From assembly GCA_021413885.1 (NCBI GenBank), contig JAIOPM010000047.1, positions 1 to 51,651 on the forward strand: a stretch of DNA of 51,651 nt, given 5' to 3'. Both the position numbers and the translations under genes were made by a program. Shown here one piece after another: positions 8,439 through 17,089 of this stretch (positions are counted from its first letter, which is position 1; every line of letters starts with the position of its first letter). The stretch is from Planctomycetota bacterium. GTDB taxonomy: Bacteria; Planctomycetota; UBA1135; GCA-002686595. The notes below the pieces were generated by a model. The model searched no databases, was not told the origin of the DNA, and was given only the letters and a program-made list of their open reading frames with translations.

Positions 8439-9916
8439 CAGAAGTCGATGCGCTTCAGCTTGAACTGCGCGAGTACCAGCACGACGACGATGAACGCGAG
8501 CGTCGAACCGATCGAGAAGAAGTAGTTGTACTTGAGCGGCGCGGTCCAGCCGTAGCGCTTCTCGAGGCCGAGGGCGAGGCCGATGTTCGAGCTCCCCGCG
8601 TTGAAGTTGAGCGCGTTGCCGCCCGACGCCTCGCTGAACGTCATCTCCCAGCGGAAGGCCTGGGCGCGCTTGCGATTTTCGTCGACGGTGAACCACGTCG
8701 AGTCGGCGTCGATCTCGAGCACGTAGAGCCACTTACCGCTCTCGAAGTACCAACGCGTCATCCGCCGTGTCGCGGCGCCGTCGAGCGTCTTCGTCCAACG
8801 CACCGCGTACGCGGGGTGTTCGTCGAGGCTCTCCGACACGCGCTCGGCGTCGGACACCGTCGCGTCCTTCTTCAGCTCGTTCAGCCACTTCTTCGACGAG
8901 CCGAACCGGGTGCCCGCGGTCTCGATCGGCGCGCGCGACAGCGAGATCTGCGCGGCATCGGGCGCGGCCGTGTCGCGCCACACGAGTCCGCCGGCGTCGA
9001 TCGTCGCCGCGGGGTCGCGCGTGAATTCCTTGGGCGGCTGATCGACGAGGAAGTCGGTGCTCTCGTCGAAGAACTCGTAGCCGCGGCGGTCGATGCGATG
9101 GCGGACCGAGCGCGCGATGAAGTCCGCGTCGCCGGTCTTCGGCAGGATGAAGTGCGCGACGTCGAGCGCGGTCATCATCGTGCTGAGGAACAAGCCGCGG
9201 TCCACCTTCGCGTCCTCGTCCTGCTCCGGGTCCAGCGTCATGCCCCCTTGCGTCGCCTCGAGCGCGTACCAACCTTGGTGCACGCAGCCGTTGAACGAAT
9301 AGAAGATCAGCGTTACGAGCATCGCGGCGACGCTCGAGCGCGTGAACACGCCGACCAACACCGACACCGCGTGCACGACCGCGAAGACGTAGATCAAGAT
9401 CGGGATCGACCAGAGGAACCCGGGATCGCTCCAACCCGAGACCAAAAGGAAACCGACCTGCATCCCGCCGATCATCACGATCGCGAGCACGGCGGCGAAC
9501 AAGAGCCCCGCGATGTAGCGCGTCATCAACAACGCGAAGCGCGACACCGGCTTCGAGAACACGACGTCCGCCGCGCCCTTCTCCAACATGCGCGGCATGA
9601 AGAACGCGGTCGCAGCGATCGCGAACAGGATCCCGAACGTGCCGGCGAGCCCGTCGGTCAGCGCCTTCTGCGCGGCCTGGATCAGCACGCGGTTCGGGTG
9701 CTCGGTCGCGGCGAGGTTGCCGCCGAACAGGCCGTAGACCTCCTCGTACGAGTAGTCCCACGTGAACAGGATCGAGAGGTGATCCTCGCGCGCGCCGATC
9801 ACGAACGTCGGCAGCACGAGCACGCACAGGATCACGAAGAGGATCCGGAAGACGCGGTTGTCGACGACTTGGGAGAGCGCGTCGCGGAAGAGCGCGCGCG
9901 TGATGTTCGCGTTCAC
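8438..9916 (-). CDS. ABC-2 type transporter permease
   Basis: A 492-residue membrane protein starting with GTG 9916, overlapping the ATPase stop as GTGA. About six hydrophobic segments are visible: IFRILFVILCVLVLPTFVIG near the start, TFGILFAIAATAFFM, two within YIAGLLFAAVLAIVMIGGMQ and its continuation, two around IYVFAVVHAVSVLVGVF and AAMLVTLIFYSF, and a last one before the C-terminal FKLKRIDF. A soluble region of about 200 residues lies between the last two and is probably extracytoplasmic. This layout (long ABC_2-type permease with a large soluble loop) is common in planctomycetes. Substrate unknown. Confidence 0.85.
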   Translation of the reverse strand: MNANITRALFRDALSQVVDNRVFRILFVILCVLVLPTFVIGAREDHLSILFTWDYSYEEVYGLFGGNLAATEHPNRVLIQAAQKALTDGLAGTFGILFAIAATAFFMPRMLEKGAADVVFSKPVSRFALLMTRYIAGLLFAAVLAIVMIGGMQVGFLLVSGWSDPGFLWSIPILIYVFAVVHAVSVLVGVFTRSSVAAMLVTLIFYSFNGCVHQGWYALEATQGGMTLDPEQDEDAKVDRGLFLSTMMTALDVAHFILPKTGDADFIARSVRHRIDRRGYEFFDESTDFLVDQPPKEFTRDPAATIDAGGLVWRDTAAPDAAQISLSRAPIETAGTRFGSSKKWLNELKKDATVSDAERVSESLDEHPAYAVRWTKTLDGAATRRMTRWYFESGKWLYVLEIDADSTWFTVDENRKRAQAFRWEMTFSEASGGNALNFNAGSSNIGLALGLEKRYGWTAPLKYNYFFSIGSTLAFIVVVLVLAQFKLKRIDF

Positions 9917-10845
9917 GCGCGCTCCTTGGTCACGGTCTCGATGAACGCTTGTTCGAGGTTCATGCGCCGCGCTTCGAGGCCGCGGATCGAGACGCCGGCG
10001 GCGCGCAGGCGATCGACCGCTTGGTCGATCTCGGATTCGTTCGCGAGGAGCTCGAAGCCGCGTTCGTGACGTTCGAAGCCGGAGCCGAGGCCGGCGACGA
10101 TGCGCTCGAAGTCGGCGGTCGTCGGCTCGAGGTCGAAACGCACGCGGCCCGTGCGCGGCGTCAGCTCGGCGATCGTCCCCTGCTTGACGATCTTGCCCTT
10201 GTCCATGATCACGACGCGGTCGCAGATGAGCTCGACCTCCATCAACAAGTGCGAGTTGATGAAGATCGTCTTGCCGGCGCGTTTGAGATCGAGCACGACC
10301 TCGCGGATCGCCGCGCGACCGACCGGATCGACGCCGTCGGTCGGTTCGTCGAGGATCACGAGGTCGGGATCGTGGATCAGCGCCTGCGCGAGGCCGATGC
10401 GTTGCTGCATGCCCTTCGAGTACTCGCGCACCTTGCGATCGGCGGCTTCGCGCATGTCGACGAGCTCGAGAAGTTTCGGCACGCGCGCGCGAACGTAATC
10501 GCGATCGCGGCCGCACATCTGGCCGAAGAGTTCGAGCACTTGGCGGCCCGACAGATAGAGCGGCAGACGATGCGCTTCCGGCAAGTAACCGACGCGCGCG
10601 CGCGACGACACGTGGCCGACCGCTTCGCCGAAGAGCTGTGCGTCGCCCGAACTCTTGTGCGCGAGCCCGAGCAGGATCTTGACCAACGTCGTCTTCCCCG
10701 CGCCGTTCGGTCCGAGCAGACCGAAGACGCTGCCGGGCCCGACCGTGATCGAGATCCCGTCGAGAGCGCGGAAACCCTTCTTGAAGAGCCCGCCTCCGTA
10801 CGTCTTCGTGAGGTCGCGGACTTCGATCATCGTCGCGCCGGTCAT
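9913..10845 (-). CDS. ABC transporter ATP-binding protein
   Basis: A 310-residue ATPase partner of the following permease. Visible motifs are Walker A GPNGAGKT, Q-loop region VGYLPEAHRLP (where the usual Gln is replaced by Glu/Ala residues), signature YSKGMQQRI in place of LSGGQ, Walker B LVILDEPTDGVDP and the H-loop INSHLL. The 80-residue C-terminal extension resembles the regulatory tail of drug and gliding-type exporters. A second ATG five codons in (MIEVRDLTKTY) is an equally good start. The gene follows the ROK kinase by 35 bases. Confidence 0.92.
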   Translation of the reverse strand: MTGATMIEVRDLTKTYGGGLFKKGFRALDGISITVGPGSVFGLLGPNGAGKTTLVKILLGLAHKSSGDAQLFGEAVGHVSSRARVGYLPEAHRLPLYLSGRQVLELFGQMCGRDRDYVRARVPKLLELVDMREAADRKVREYSKGMQQRIGLAQALIHDPDLVILDEPTDGVDPVGRAAIREVVLDLKRAGKTIFINSHLLMEVELICDRVVIMDKGKIVKQGTIAELTPRTGRVRFDLEPTTADFERIVAGLGSGFERHERGFELLANESEIDQAVDRLRAAGVSIRGLEARRMNLEQAFIETVTKERA

Positions 10846-10880
10846 GGGGCGCGCATGCTAGCGCAACCCGCCGCGTTCCT

Positions 10881-11789
10881 TCACGCGAACGCGAGCTTGG
10901 CCGCGCCGATCCAGCCCGCCTTCGGGCCGAGCGTCGCGAGCACGAGACGCACCGCGTGTTGACGTTCGCCGTAGCTGCGTTCGTCGATGCCGACGCGGAT
11001 GCCGGGCTCGAGCACGTCGAGCGCGCCCGAGAAGCCGCCGCCGAAGACGAAGCAGCGGATGTCGAGCAAGCACAACACCGGACCGATCCCGCGGCCGAGG
11101 TCGCGGCCGATCGCGAAGCACAGATCGCGCTCGGGGCCGGCGTTCTCTCTCGCGCGGGCGGCGAGGAGTTCGAGGTCGCCGGGAGCTTCGCGCGGGAGCT
11201 TGGCCTCCAACGCCCGTCGACGCGCGGCGGTCGCCGACGCGTACTGCTCGACGCAACCGCGGCGACCGCAGCCGCACGGTTGACCGTCCGGCGTGATCAC
11301 GACGTGGCCGACTTCGCCCGCCATGCCTTCGCCGGCGAAGAGCTCGCCGTTCAGGATCAACCCGCCGCCGATACCGGTGCCGAGCGTCAAGAGCAACGCG
11401 TCGCGTTCGCCGTGCGCGCCGCCGAGCCAGAGCTCGCCGACCGCCGCCGCGTTGGCGTCGTTCTCGACGCGGATGTTCGCAGGTTGGAAGTCCAAGCGCC
11501 GCGCGAGTTCGCCGCGCACGTCGAGGTCGCGGAAGCCGGGCAGGTTCGGACTCTCGACCACGAAGCCTCGGGCGCGTTCCAGCAAACCCGGGACGCCGAT
11601 GCCGAGCGCTTCACGCGCGCCGAGCGACCGCGCGAGCTCCGCGATGCCGTCGAGCACATGCGCCGGGCCGCGTTCGAAGTGCGGCGTCTTCCACGTCTGC
11701 TCGGCGCGGATCTGTCCGTCGCGCGCGATGCGTCCCGCCTTGATCGCCGAACCGCCGACGTCGATGCCGACGCGCTCTTCCGCGTTCAT
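10881..11789 (-). CDS. ROK-family sugar kinase (glucokinase-like)
   Basis: A 302-residue kinase that probably phosphorylates glucose or a similar hexose. The ATP phosphate loop IDVGGSAIKAG lies at residues 9-19; the catalytic Asp is D111 in ENDANAAA; the ROK zinc site is formed by H162 (GEVGH) and Cys172, 174, 179 in CGCGRRGCVE. LTLGTGIGGG binds nucleotide. The length is normal for a single-domain ROK kinase without the DNA-binding domain of ROK repressors, so an enzyme is favoured. Its ATG overlaps the glgA-like stop as ATGA, which fits a role in supplying or recycling glucose with the glycogen gene. Confidence 0.88.
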   Translation of the reverse strand: MNAEERVGIDVGGSAIKAGRIARDGQIRAEQTWKTPHFERGPAHVLDGIAELARSLGAREALGIGVPGLLERARGFVVESPNLPGFRDLDVRGELARRLDFQPANIRVENDANAAAVGELWLGGAHGERDALLLTLGTGIGGGLILNGELFAGEGMAGEVGHVVITPDGQPCGCGRRGCVEQYASATAARRRALEAKLPREAPGDLELLAARARENAGPERDLCFAIGRDLGRGIGPVLCLLDIRCFVFGGGFSGALDVLEPGIRVGIDERSYGERQHAVRLVLATLGPKAGWIGAAKLAFA

Positions 11790-13276
11790 CGCGTGCCGGA
11801 CTTGGTCGGCTTGGTGCGACGCGTGACGCGACGGTACGCCTTGAGGTATTCCTCGGCGGTCGCTTGCCACGAGAAGTCCTGCTTCATGCAACGTAGGACG
11901 GTCGTGCGCCAGAGTTCGGGATCCTTGTAGAGCGCTCGCGTGCGATCGACGCCTTCGAGCAGTCCGGCGCCCGTGAAGCTCTGGAAGTGGAAGCCCGTGC
12001 CCGCTCGCGCGTTGGTGCCGAGATCGACGACGTAGTCCTCGAGCCCGCTCGCGCCGTAGATCACCGGCACCACTCCGTAGCGCATCGCGATCGCCGCGAG
12101 CGCGTTGCCCGGGTGGTAGTGCGACGGCAAGAGCAACGCGTCCGCGCCGCCCATCACCACGTGCGCCATCGGCACGTTGTAGCCCTCGATCACGCGGATG
12201 CGGCCTTGGAACGTCGTCTCGAGCGTGCGCAGCCGTTCGTGGATGTCGGGGTGGCCGCCGCCCATCAACACGACTTCGACGTTGCGTTCGAGCACCGCGG
12301 TCAGGATCTCGGAGATCAACTCGAAGCCGCTGTCGGCGTCGAAGCGTCCGATCATCGCGACGACTTCGGTGCGCGCGCCCTTGTCGAGGTTGAGCTGCGT
12401 CTGCAGCGCGAGTTTGCACTTCTTCTTGCCCGCGAGGACCTTGTCCTTCAGCGAGTAGCCTTCGGCGAGGTGCGGATCGTTCGACGGATCCCACGCTTGG
12501 TAGTCGATGCCGCTCGGGATGCCGACGAGCTCCTTCGAGCGCCGACGGAACGTTTCCTCGAGCCCATAACCGCGATCCTGCTCCTGGATGCGCTGCGCGT
12601 GCGCGGCGGAGTGCGTGCCGAGGATCGTCGCGAACTCGCAGCCGGCCTTGAGGAAGCTGACCTTGCCGTGCAGCTCGAAGCCGCCGTGGAAGTGGAACAA
12701 GCGATGGGGGAGACCGACGTGCGTCAGGATCTGACGCTCGAACAGCCCTTGCATCGCGAGGTTGTGGATCTGGAAGAACGTCCCGCATTGCGAGGCGGGA
12801 TGCTCGGGCTTCGCCTCGGCGTATTCGAGGTCGCGCAGGATCGGCAAGAGCCCGGTCGTCCAGTCGATGCAGTGGATGATGTCGGGCTCGAAGTCGAGCA
12901 GCACCAGACTCTCGAGCACCGCGCGCGAGAACGCCGCGTAGCGCCGCCAGTTGTCGGTGTACGGTCCCTCGTCGTTGCCGTACGCGTTGCGGCGCGCGAA
13001 GTACGTCGGATGCGTGAACATCACGACCGGGATGCCGTCGAGAGTCGCCGCTTCGACGCCGAACGTCGTGCGCGTCTCGCCGTCGCGAACGGTGACGCTG
13101 CCGACGGAGCGCAGCTCGTTCAGCGCGTCGAGCTTCAGGTTCTGCGTGCGCGGCACGAAGATCCGCGCGTCGGCGTGGACACTGGCGAGCGCGCGCGGCA
13201 GAGCACGCGAGAACTCCGCGAGCTGGGTGCGCGGCACCAGCGGGTCGAGCTCGGGCGTGACGAAAGCGACCTTCAT
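11786..13276 (-). CDS. glgA: glycogen/starch synthase-like glycosyltransferase (GT5), divergent
   Basis: A 496-residue GT-B protein related to GlgA. ATG 13276 is used because MKVAFVTPEL is the family N-terminus; an upstream in-frame start at 13315 gives an atypical leader. Recognisable parts are DWTTGLLP, FFQIHNLAMQGLF (with the conserved His), GIPSGIDYQAWDP, IGRFDADSGFELI, and NALAAIAMRYGVVPV followed by SGLEDYVVD. Three sites usually needed for ADP-glucose synthesis look altered: the KxGGLADV loop reads VPRTQLAEF, the Lys of the SRLxxQKG segment is Ser, and the Glu before CGL is replaced in SHYHPGNAL. It may use another donor or be a non-catalytic paralog. It heads a seven-gene run. Confidence 0.75.
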   Translation of the reverse strand: MKVAFVTPELDPLVPRTQLAEFSRALPRALASVHADARIFVPRTQNLKLDALNELRSVGSVTVRDGETRTTFGVEAATLDGIPVVMFTHPTYFARRNAYGNDEGPYTDNWRRYAAFSRAVLESLVLLDFEPDIIHCIDWTTGLLPILRDLEYAEAKPEHPASQCGTFFQIHNLAMQGLFERQILTHVGLPHRLFHFHGGFELHGKVSFLKAGCEFATILGTHSAAHAQRIQEQDRGYGLEETFRRRSKELVGIPSGIDYQAWDPSNDPHLAEGYSLKDKVLAGKKKCKLALQTQLNLDKGARTEVVAMIGRFDADSGFELISEILTAVLERNVEVVLMGGGHPDIHERLRTLETTFQGRIRVIEGYNVPMAHVVMGGADALLLPSHYHPGNALAAIAMRYGVVPVIYGASGLEDYVVDLGTNARAGTGFHFQSFTGAGLLEGVDRTRALYKDPELWRTTVLRCMKQDFSWQATAEEYLKAYRRVTRRTKPTKSGTR

Positions 13277-13565
13277 CGGTGGGTCGTTCCCGCGCATCCG
13301 GAGCGCATGGTCCACGGGTTCGCCGACCGTCCGGTCGGTGCGCCGACGCGCCTCCTCGCACGCGGTTGGGGGGTGCCTTTCAGCGACCTTCCCCGCGGCT
13401 GGAGCGCGGTGGGTTCCTCTGCACTCTCGACTTTCAACGTCCGGACGCCTCGGAAGAAGTTCCGCAAGCCAGTGGACGAGTGAGAAGCTAGAAAAGACGG
13501 GGGGGCGTCCCTAGCGTCGCGTTCGGACGTTGTTCTAAGTCGTTACCAGGCAGTCGATTGCGCCG
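13277..13565. other. intergenic region upstream of the glgA-like gene
   Basis: These 289 bases between the M48 peptidase stop and the glgA-like start hold no convincing coding frame. They must contain the promoter of the glgA-to-glcF run. A 9-bp inverted repeat, CAACGTCCG at 13435-13443 and CGGACGTTG at 13524-13532, is separated by 80 bases and may be chance at this GC content. No clear intrinsic terminator for the peptidase gene is visible. Confidence 0.4.
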
Positions 13566-14342
13566 TCAAGGCTTCGGCGCCCAGCTCTTCTTCCCGGCGT
13601 AGATCGCGCGCGCCTTCTTCAGGTGCTTCTTCAGGTCCTCGATCCGCGTCGCGTCCGAAGGGTGGGTCGAGAGCCACTCGGGCGGCGCCCCGCCGGAGTT
13701 GGCGGCCATGCGCTGCCAGAACTCGATCGCCTTGTCCGGGTCGTAACCGGCGCGGGCCATGTAGATGAGGCCGATCTCGTCCGCCTCGGATTCGTGCGAG
13801 CGACTGTTCGGGAGCGAGATCGCGAGGTTGCCGACCATGCCCCATTGGTCCGCGTGCTGACCGCCGAGCAACGACACGACGAACTCGAGCCCGGTCTGCT
13901 GGATGATCGACTCGGTTCCGTGGCGCGCGACCGCGTGTCCGATCTCGTGGCCCATCACGACCGCGAGTCCGGTCTCGTCCTGCGTCACCGGCAGGATGCC
14001 GGTGTACACCGCCATCTTCCCGCCGGGCATGCACCACGCGTTGACGGTCTTCGGGTCGTCGATCAAGTGGACTTCCCACTCGAACCCGCCCGGATCGTCG
14101 GCGACGGCGGTGAGACGATCGACGCAGCGCTTGACCATCGCGAACTCCGGACGCGAGTCGGCGAGCTTCGACGTCTTCAACACCTCGGCGTAGCCCTGCG
14201 CTCCGATCGTCTTGTCGTCGCTGATCGGGAACGGATTGAACGCCTTGCGTCCGGTGACGGGCGTCGTGACGCACGCTCCGAGGATCGCGAGCATCGCCGC
14301 GAGCCCGAGTCGATAGAATCCCCGCCCTGTTCGGGCCCGCAT
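13566..14342 (-). CDS. M48-family zinc metallopeptidase lipoprotein
   Basis: A 258-residue envelope protease. The N-terminus (RLGLAAMLAILGAC) is a lipoprotein signal with Cys at the lipobox end, so it is probably anchored to a membrane and faces the periplasm. The zinc motif HEIGHAVARHG is followed about 55 residues later by ESEADEIGL, whose Glu is the third ligand. WLSTHPSDATRIEDL is the usual M48 C-terminal signature. This matches BepA/LoiP-type quality-control proteases acting on outer-membrane proteins. The ATG at 14342 is chosen; another in-frame ATG at 14363 would leave only five bases to the divergent gene. Confidence 0.88.
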   Translation of the reverse strand: MRARTGRGFYRLGLAAMLAILGACVTTPVTGRKAFNPFPISDDKTIGAQGYAEVLKTSKLADSRPEFAMVKRCVDRLTAVADDPGGFEWEVHLIDDPKTVNAWCMPGGKMAVYTGILPVTQDETGLAVVMGHEIGHAVARHGTESIIQQTGLEFVVSLLGGQHADQWGMVGNLAISLPNSRSHESEADEIGLIYMARAGYDPDKAIEFWQRMAANSGGAPPEWLSTHPSDATRIEDLKKHLKKARAIYAGKKSWAPKP

Positions 14343-14368
14343 CGTTTCCACGCAACCGTTCATCGCGA

Positions 14369-15007
14369 ATGTCTCCTGATCCCAAACTGGTCGATCTGTC
14401 GCTCACGGCTTTCGCCGAGAAGCTCGCCGCGCGCACGCCGACGCCCGGAGGCGGAAGTCAGGCCGCGTTCCTGGTCGGCAGCGGCACGGCGTTGGTCAGT
14501 ATGGCCTTCCGCTTCACGTCCGGCGAGAAGTTCGCGGCAGTCGAAGGCGCGATGGTCGAGCGCGTGCGCGAGCTCGACGCCCTGCGGCCGAAGGGCCTCG
14601 CCCTGGTCGACGCCGATTCGAAGGCCTACGACGCGGTGACCGCGGCGTTCGGCCTGCCGAAGACCAACGATGCCGAGAAGTCGGTACGCACCGCGGCGAT
14701 CCAAGCGGCGCTGCGGGGCGCGTTGGAGGTCCCGTTCGAGACGATGCGGCTCGCGCAGGCCGGTCTCGAACTCGCCGCCGCCGGCGCCGCCGACATCAAC
14801 AAGAACCTCGCAAGCGACTGCGCCGTCGGCGCGAGTTGCCTCGCCGCCGCGCTCGAAGGCGCGTTCTTGAACGTCAAGGTCAACGCGCTCTCGATCAAGG
14901 ACGAGCACTACGTCGCGCAGAAGCTCGCGGCGTGTGCGTCGATGCGCGCGCGCGCGAACGAACTCGCCGCGGTCGTCCAAGCGGCGGTCCAACGTCATCT
15001 CTCCTGA
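14369..15007 (+). CDS. cyclodeaminase/cyclohydrolase-family protein (FTCD C-domain, FchA-like)
   Basis: A 212-residue all-alpha protein of the formiminotransferase-cyclodeaminase C-terminal family, existing here without the transferase domain. The hallmark TPTPGGGSQAAF loop, which binds the folate, lies at residues 28-39, and the helical core with VDADSKAYDAV and IKDEHYVAQKL follows. Stand-alone members are either 5-formimino-THF cyclodeaminases or methenyl-THF cyclohydrolases (FchA) in one-carbon metabolism; the sequence does not decide between them. No histidine-degradation gene is nearby, which leans to the second. gpmA follows after nine bases. Confidence 0.82.
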   Translation: MSPDPKLVDLSLTAFAEKLAARTPTPGGGSQAAFLVGSGTALVSMAFRFTSGEKFAAVEGAMVERVRELDALRPKGLALVDADSKAYDAVTAAFGLPKTNDAEKSVRTAAIQAALRGALEVPFETMRLAQAGLELAAAGAADINKNLASDCAVGASCLAAALEGAFLNVKVNALSIKDEHYVAQKLAACASMRARANELAAVVQAAVQRHLS

Positions 15008-15016
15008 GCCAGCGTC

Positions 15017-15766
15017 ATGAAACAACTCGTGCTCCTTCGTCACGGCGAAAGCGATTGGAACAAGGAGAATCGTTTCACCGGTTGGGTGGACGTGCCGCTC
15101 TCCGAGAAAGGCGTGAAGGAAGCCGTCGAGGCCGGCCGACGTTTGAAGAAGGCGGGCTACAGCTTCGACCTCGCGCACACGTCGCTGTTGAAGCGCGCGA
15201 TCAAGACGTTGTGGCTCGCGCTCGAGGAAATGGATCTGATGTGGATCCCGGTGCAACGCGCGTGGCAGTTGAATGAACGCCACTACGGTTCGCTGTCCGG
15301 CTTGAACAAGGCCGAGACCGCCGCGCGTCACGGCGATGAGCAGGTGCACATCTGGCGTCGCAGCTACGACATCCGTCCGCCGGCCTACGCCGCGGGCGAC
15401 GCGCAGAATCCGTCGAACGATCGGCGCTACGACTCGCTCGGCGCGAGCGAACGCCCGCTCGCCGAGTCGTTGAAGGACACGGTCGCGCGCGTGGTGCCGT
15501 ATTGGGAGAAGTCGATCGTGCCTCAGTTGCGCGATGGTCGACGCGTGCTGGTCGCCGCGCACGGCAACAGCCTGCGCGCGCTGGTGAAGCACCTCGATCG
15601 CATCGCCGACGACAAGATCGTCGCGGTCAACATCCCGACCGGCGTGCCGCTGGTGTACGAGCTCGACGACGACTTGAAGCCGAAGCGGAACTTCTACCTC
15701 GCCGACGAGCAGGAGCTCGCCGCGCTGCAGAAGGCCGTCGCCGAACAGGGCAAGGCGAAGAAGTAG
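15017..15766 (+). CDS. gpmA: 2,3-bisphosphoglycerate-dependent phosphoglycerate mutase
   Basis: A 249-residue glycolytic enzyme interconverting 3- and 2-phosphoglycerate. The phosphorylated His is H9 in [11 protein letters not shown]87 sits in [11 protein letters not shown]; the second catalytic His is H182 in [11 protein letters not shown]. The insert SYDIRPPAY and the ending [19 protein letters not shown] are diagnostic for the long dPGM family rather than the wider histidine phosphatases. Length is normal. Its TAG ends at 15766, directly abutting the stop of the convergent radical SAM gene at 15767, so no terminator separates them. Confidence 0.95.
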   Translation: MKQLVLLRHGESDWNKENRFTGWVDVPLSEKGVKEAVEAGRRLKKAGYSFDLAHTSLLKRAIKTLWLALEEMDLMWIPVQRAWQLNERHYGSLSGLNKAETAARHGDEQVHIWRRSYDIRPPAYAAGDAQNPSNDRRYDSLGASERPLAESLKDTVARVVPYWEKSIVPQLRDGRRVLVAAHGNSLRALVKHLDRIADDKIVAVNIPTGVPLVYELDDDLKPKRNFYLADEQELAALQKAVAEQGKAKK

Positions 15767-17089
15767 TCAGGCGCGAGTCGCGCGCGCGGCTTGCCGTCGT
15801 TCGAAGAACGCGCCGCGGCGTTCGCGCATGGCCGAGCGCGAGTACAGCCGATCGGTGAGGCCGTAGAAGCCCGCGCGCAGTTCGTCGGGCGTCATCCGCG
15901 CCGGTTGGTAGATCACGTCGAACAGCGTGCAGAGGTCCCAACGATCGGGCGCGAGCAAGCGCTTCTCGCGCTCGAGCCGTGCGTGCAGCGGCGTGCCGGG
16001 AAACGGCGTCAAGTACGTGATCTGCACTTCGTACAGCGCGGTGCGCCGCGCGAACTCGAAGACCTGATCGAAGATCTCCGGCCCGTGTCGATCGAGGCCG
16101 AGGATGAAACAACCGTCGACGGTGACGCCGTGCGATTGCAGCGCGTCGATCGCGTGCTCGTAGTCGCGCGCGCGGCGCGCCTTGAAGTTCGTGCGGCGTT
16201 CGAGGCCGCCGAGCGCGGACGCGTCGGGGCTTTCGAGGCCGATCAGGAGTTGGCGACAGCCGCTCACAGCGAGCAGGTCGACGAGCTCGGGATCGTCCGC
16301 GACGCTGACGTCGGTCTCGGTGAACCACTTGATCCCGAGCGGTTCGATCGCGCGGCACAGCTCCTTGCCCCAGCTCTTGTCGACGAACGTGTTGTCGTCG
16401 GCGAACTCGATGAATGCGTCGGGCCGCAGCGCGAGGATCGCGCGCAGGTCGCGCACGACGTGCTCGACCGGACGGCGGCGATAGCGCTCGGTCAACATCA
16501 CGCTCGACGCACAGAACTCGCAACGCCACGGACAACCGCGCGACGTCTGCACGGTGAAGCGGTTGTACGGCCGCGCGCCGAGCAGGTCGTAACGCGGCAC
16601 CGGCAAGTTCGCGACGTCGACGGGCTCGAAGTCGCTCGCGCGCCAGATGCGGCCGGGCTCGCGACGTTCGACCGCGCGCACGACCGCGGGCCACACGTTC
16701 TCGCCCTCGCCGACGACGACGTGATCGGCGTGGGCGAGCGCTTCCTCGGGCCGCACCGTCGCGTGCAAACCGCCGATCGCGACCTTGACGCCTGCGTTGC
16801 GCAGACGTTCGGCGATCGCGTACGCCTCGAAGATCTGCGCGGAGAACGTGCTGATCGCGACGAGGTCGCAGTCGAGCAACTCATCGGGCTCGTTACCCGC
16901 GCGCGGCGCTTCGAAATACGCGAGCTCGTGTCCCGGCGGCGTCACCGCCGCGAGGTAGAGCAAGCCGAGGCTCGGCAGCGCCGCGACCTGCTTCGACCGT
17001 TCGACGAAGCCCGGCAACGTCAGCCCGAGCTCCAACAGTTTCGGATCGTGCGCGCGCACGCCGCTCATCGCCAGGAAACCGATCTTCAC
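15767..17089 (-). CDS. B12-binding-domain radical SAM protein
   Basis: A 440-residue class-B-like radical SAM enzyme. The N-terminal half is a Rossmann-like B12-binding domain (CDLVAISTFSAQIFEAY, VAIGGLHATVRPEEAL, HVVVGEGENVW) without a clear DxHxxG motif, so any cobalamin would be bound base-off. The radical SAM domain starts with SRGCPWRCEFCASS (CxxxCxxC for the 4Fe-4S cluster) and includes the FADDNTFVD and IGLESPD strands. Substrate unknown; relatives methylate or rearrange lipids and natural products. It starts with GTG 17089, overlapping the stop of the small membrane protein as GTGA, so the two are probably co-expressed. Confidence 0.88.
   Translation of the reverse strand: MKIGFLAMSGVRAHDPKLLELGLTLPGFVERSKQVAALPSLGLLYLAAVTPPGHELAYFEAPRAGNEPDELLDCDLVAISTFSAQIFEAYAIAERLRNAGVKVAIGGLHATVRPEEALAHADHVVVGEGENVWPAVVRAVERREPGRIWRASDFEPVDVANLPVPRYDLLGARPYNRFTVQTSRGCPWRCEFCASSVMLTERYRRRPVEHVVRDLRAILALRPDAFIEFADDNTFVDKSWGKELCRAIEPLGIKWFTETDVSVADDPELVDLLAVSGCRQLLIGLESPDASALGGLERRTNFKARRARDYEHAIDALQSHGVTVDGCFILGLDRHGPEIFDQVFEFARRTALYEVQITYLTPFPGTPLHARLEREKRLLAPDRWDLCTLFDVIYQPARMTPDELRAGFYGLTDRLYSRSAMRERRGAFFERRQAARATRA

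Noticed and set aside
11987..13483. Open frame of 498 codons antisense to the glgA-like gene
   Set aside because: Low-complexity R/E/V/D composition typical of shadow frames in GC-rich DNA; the opposite strand encodes a clear GT5 protein.
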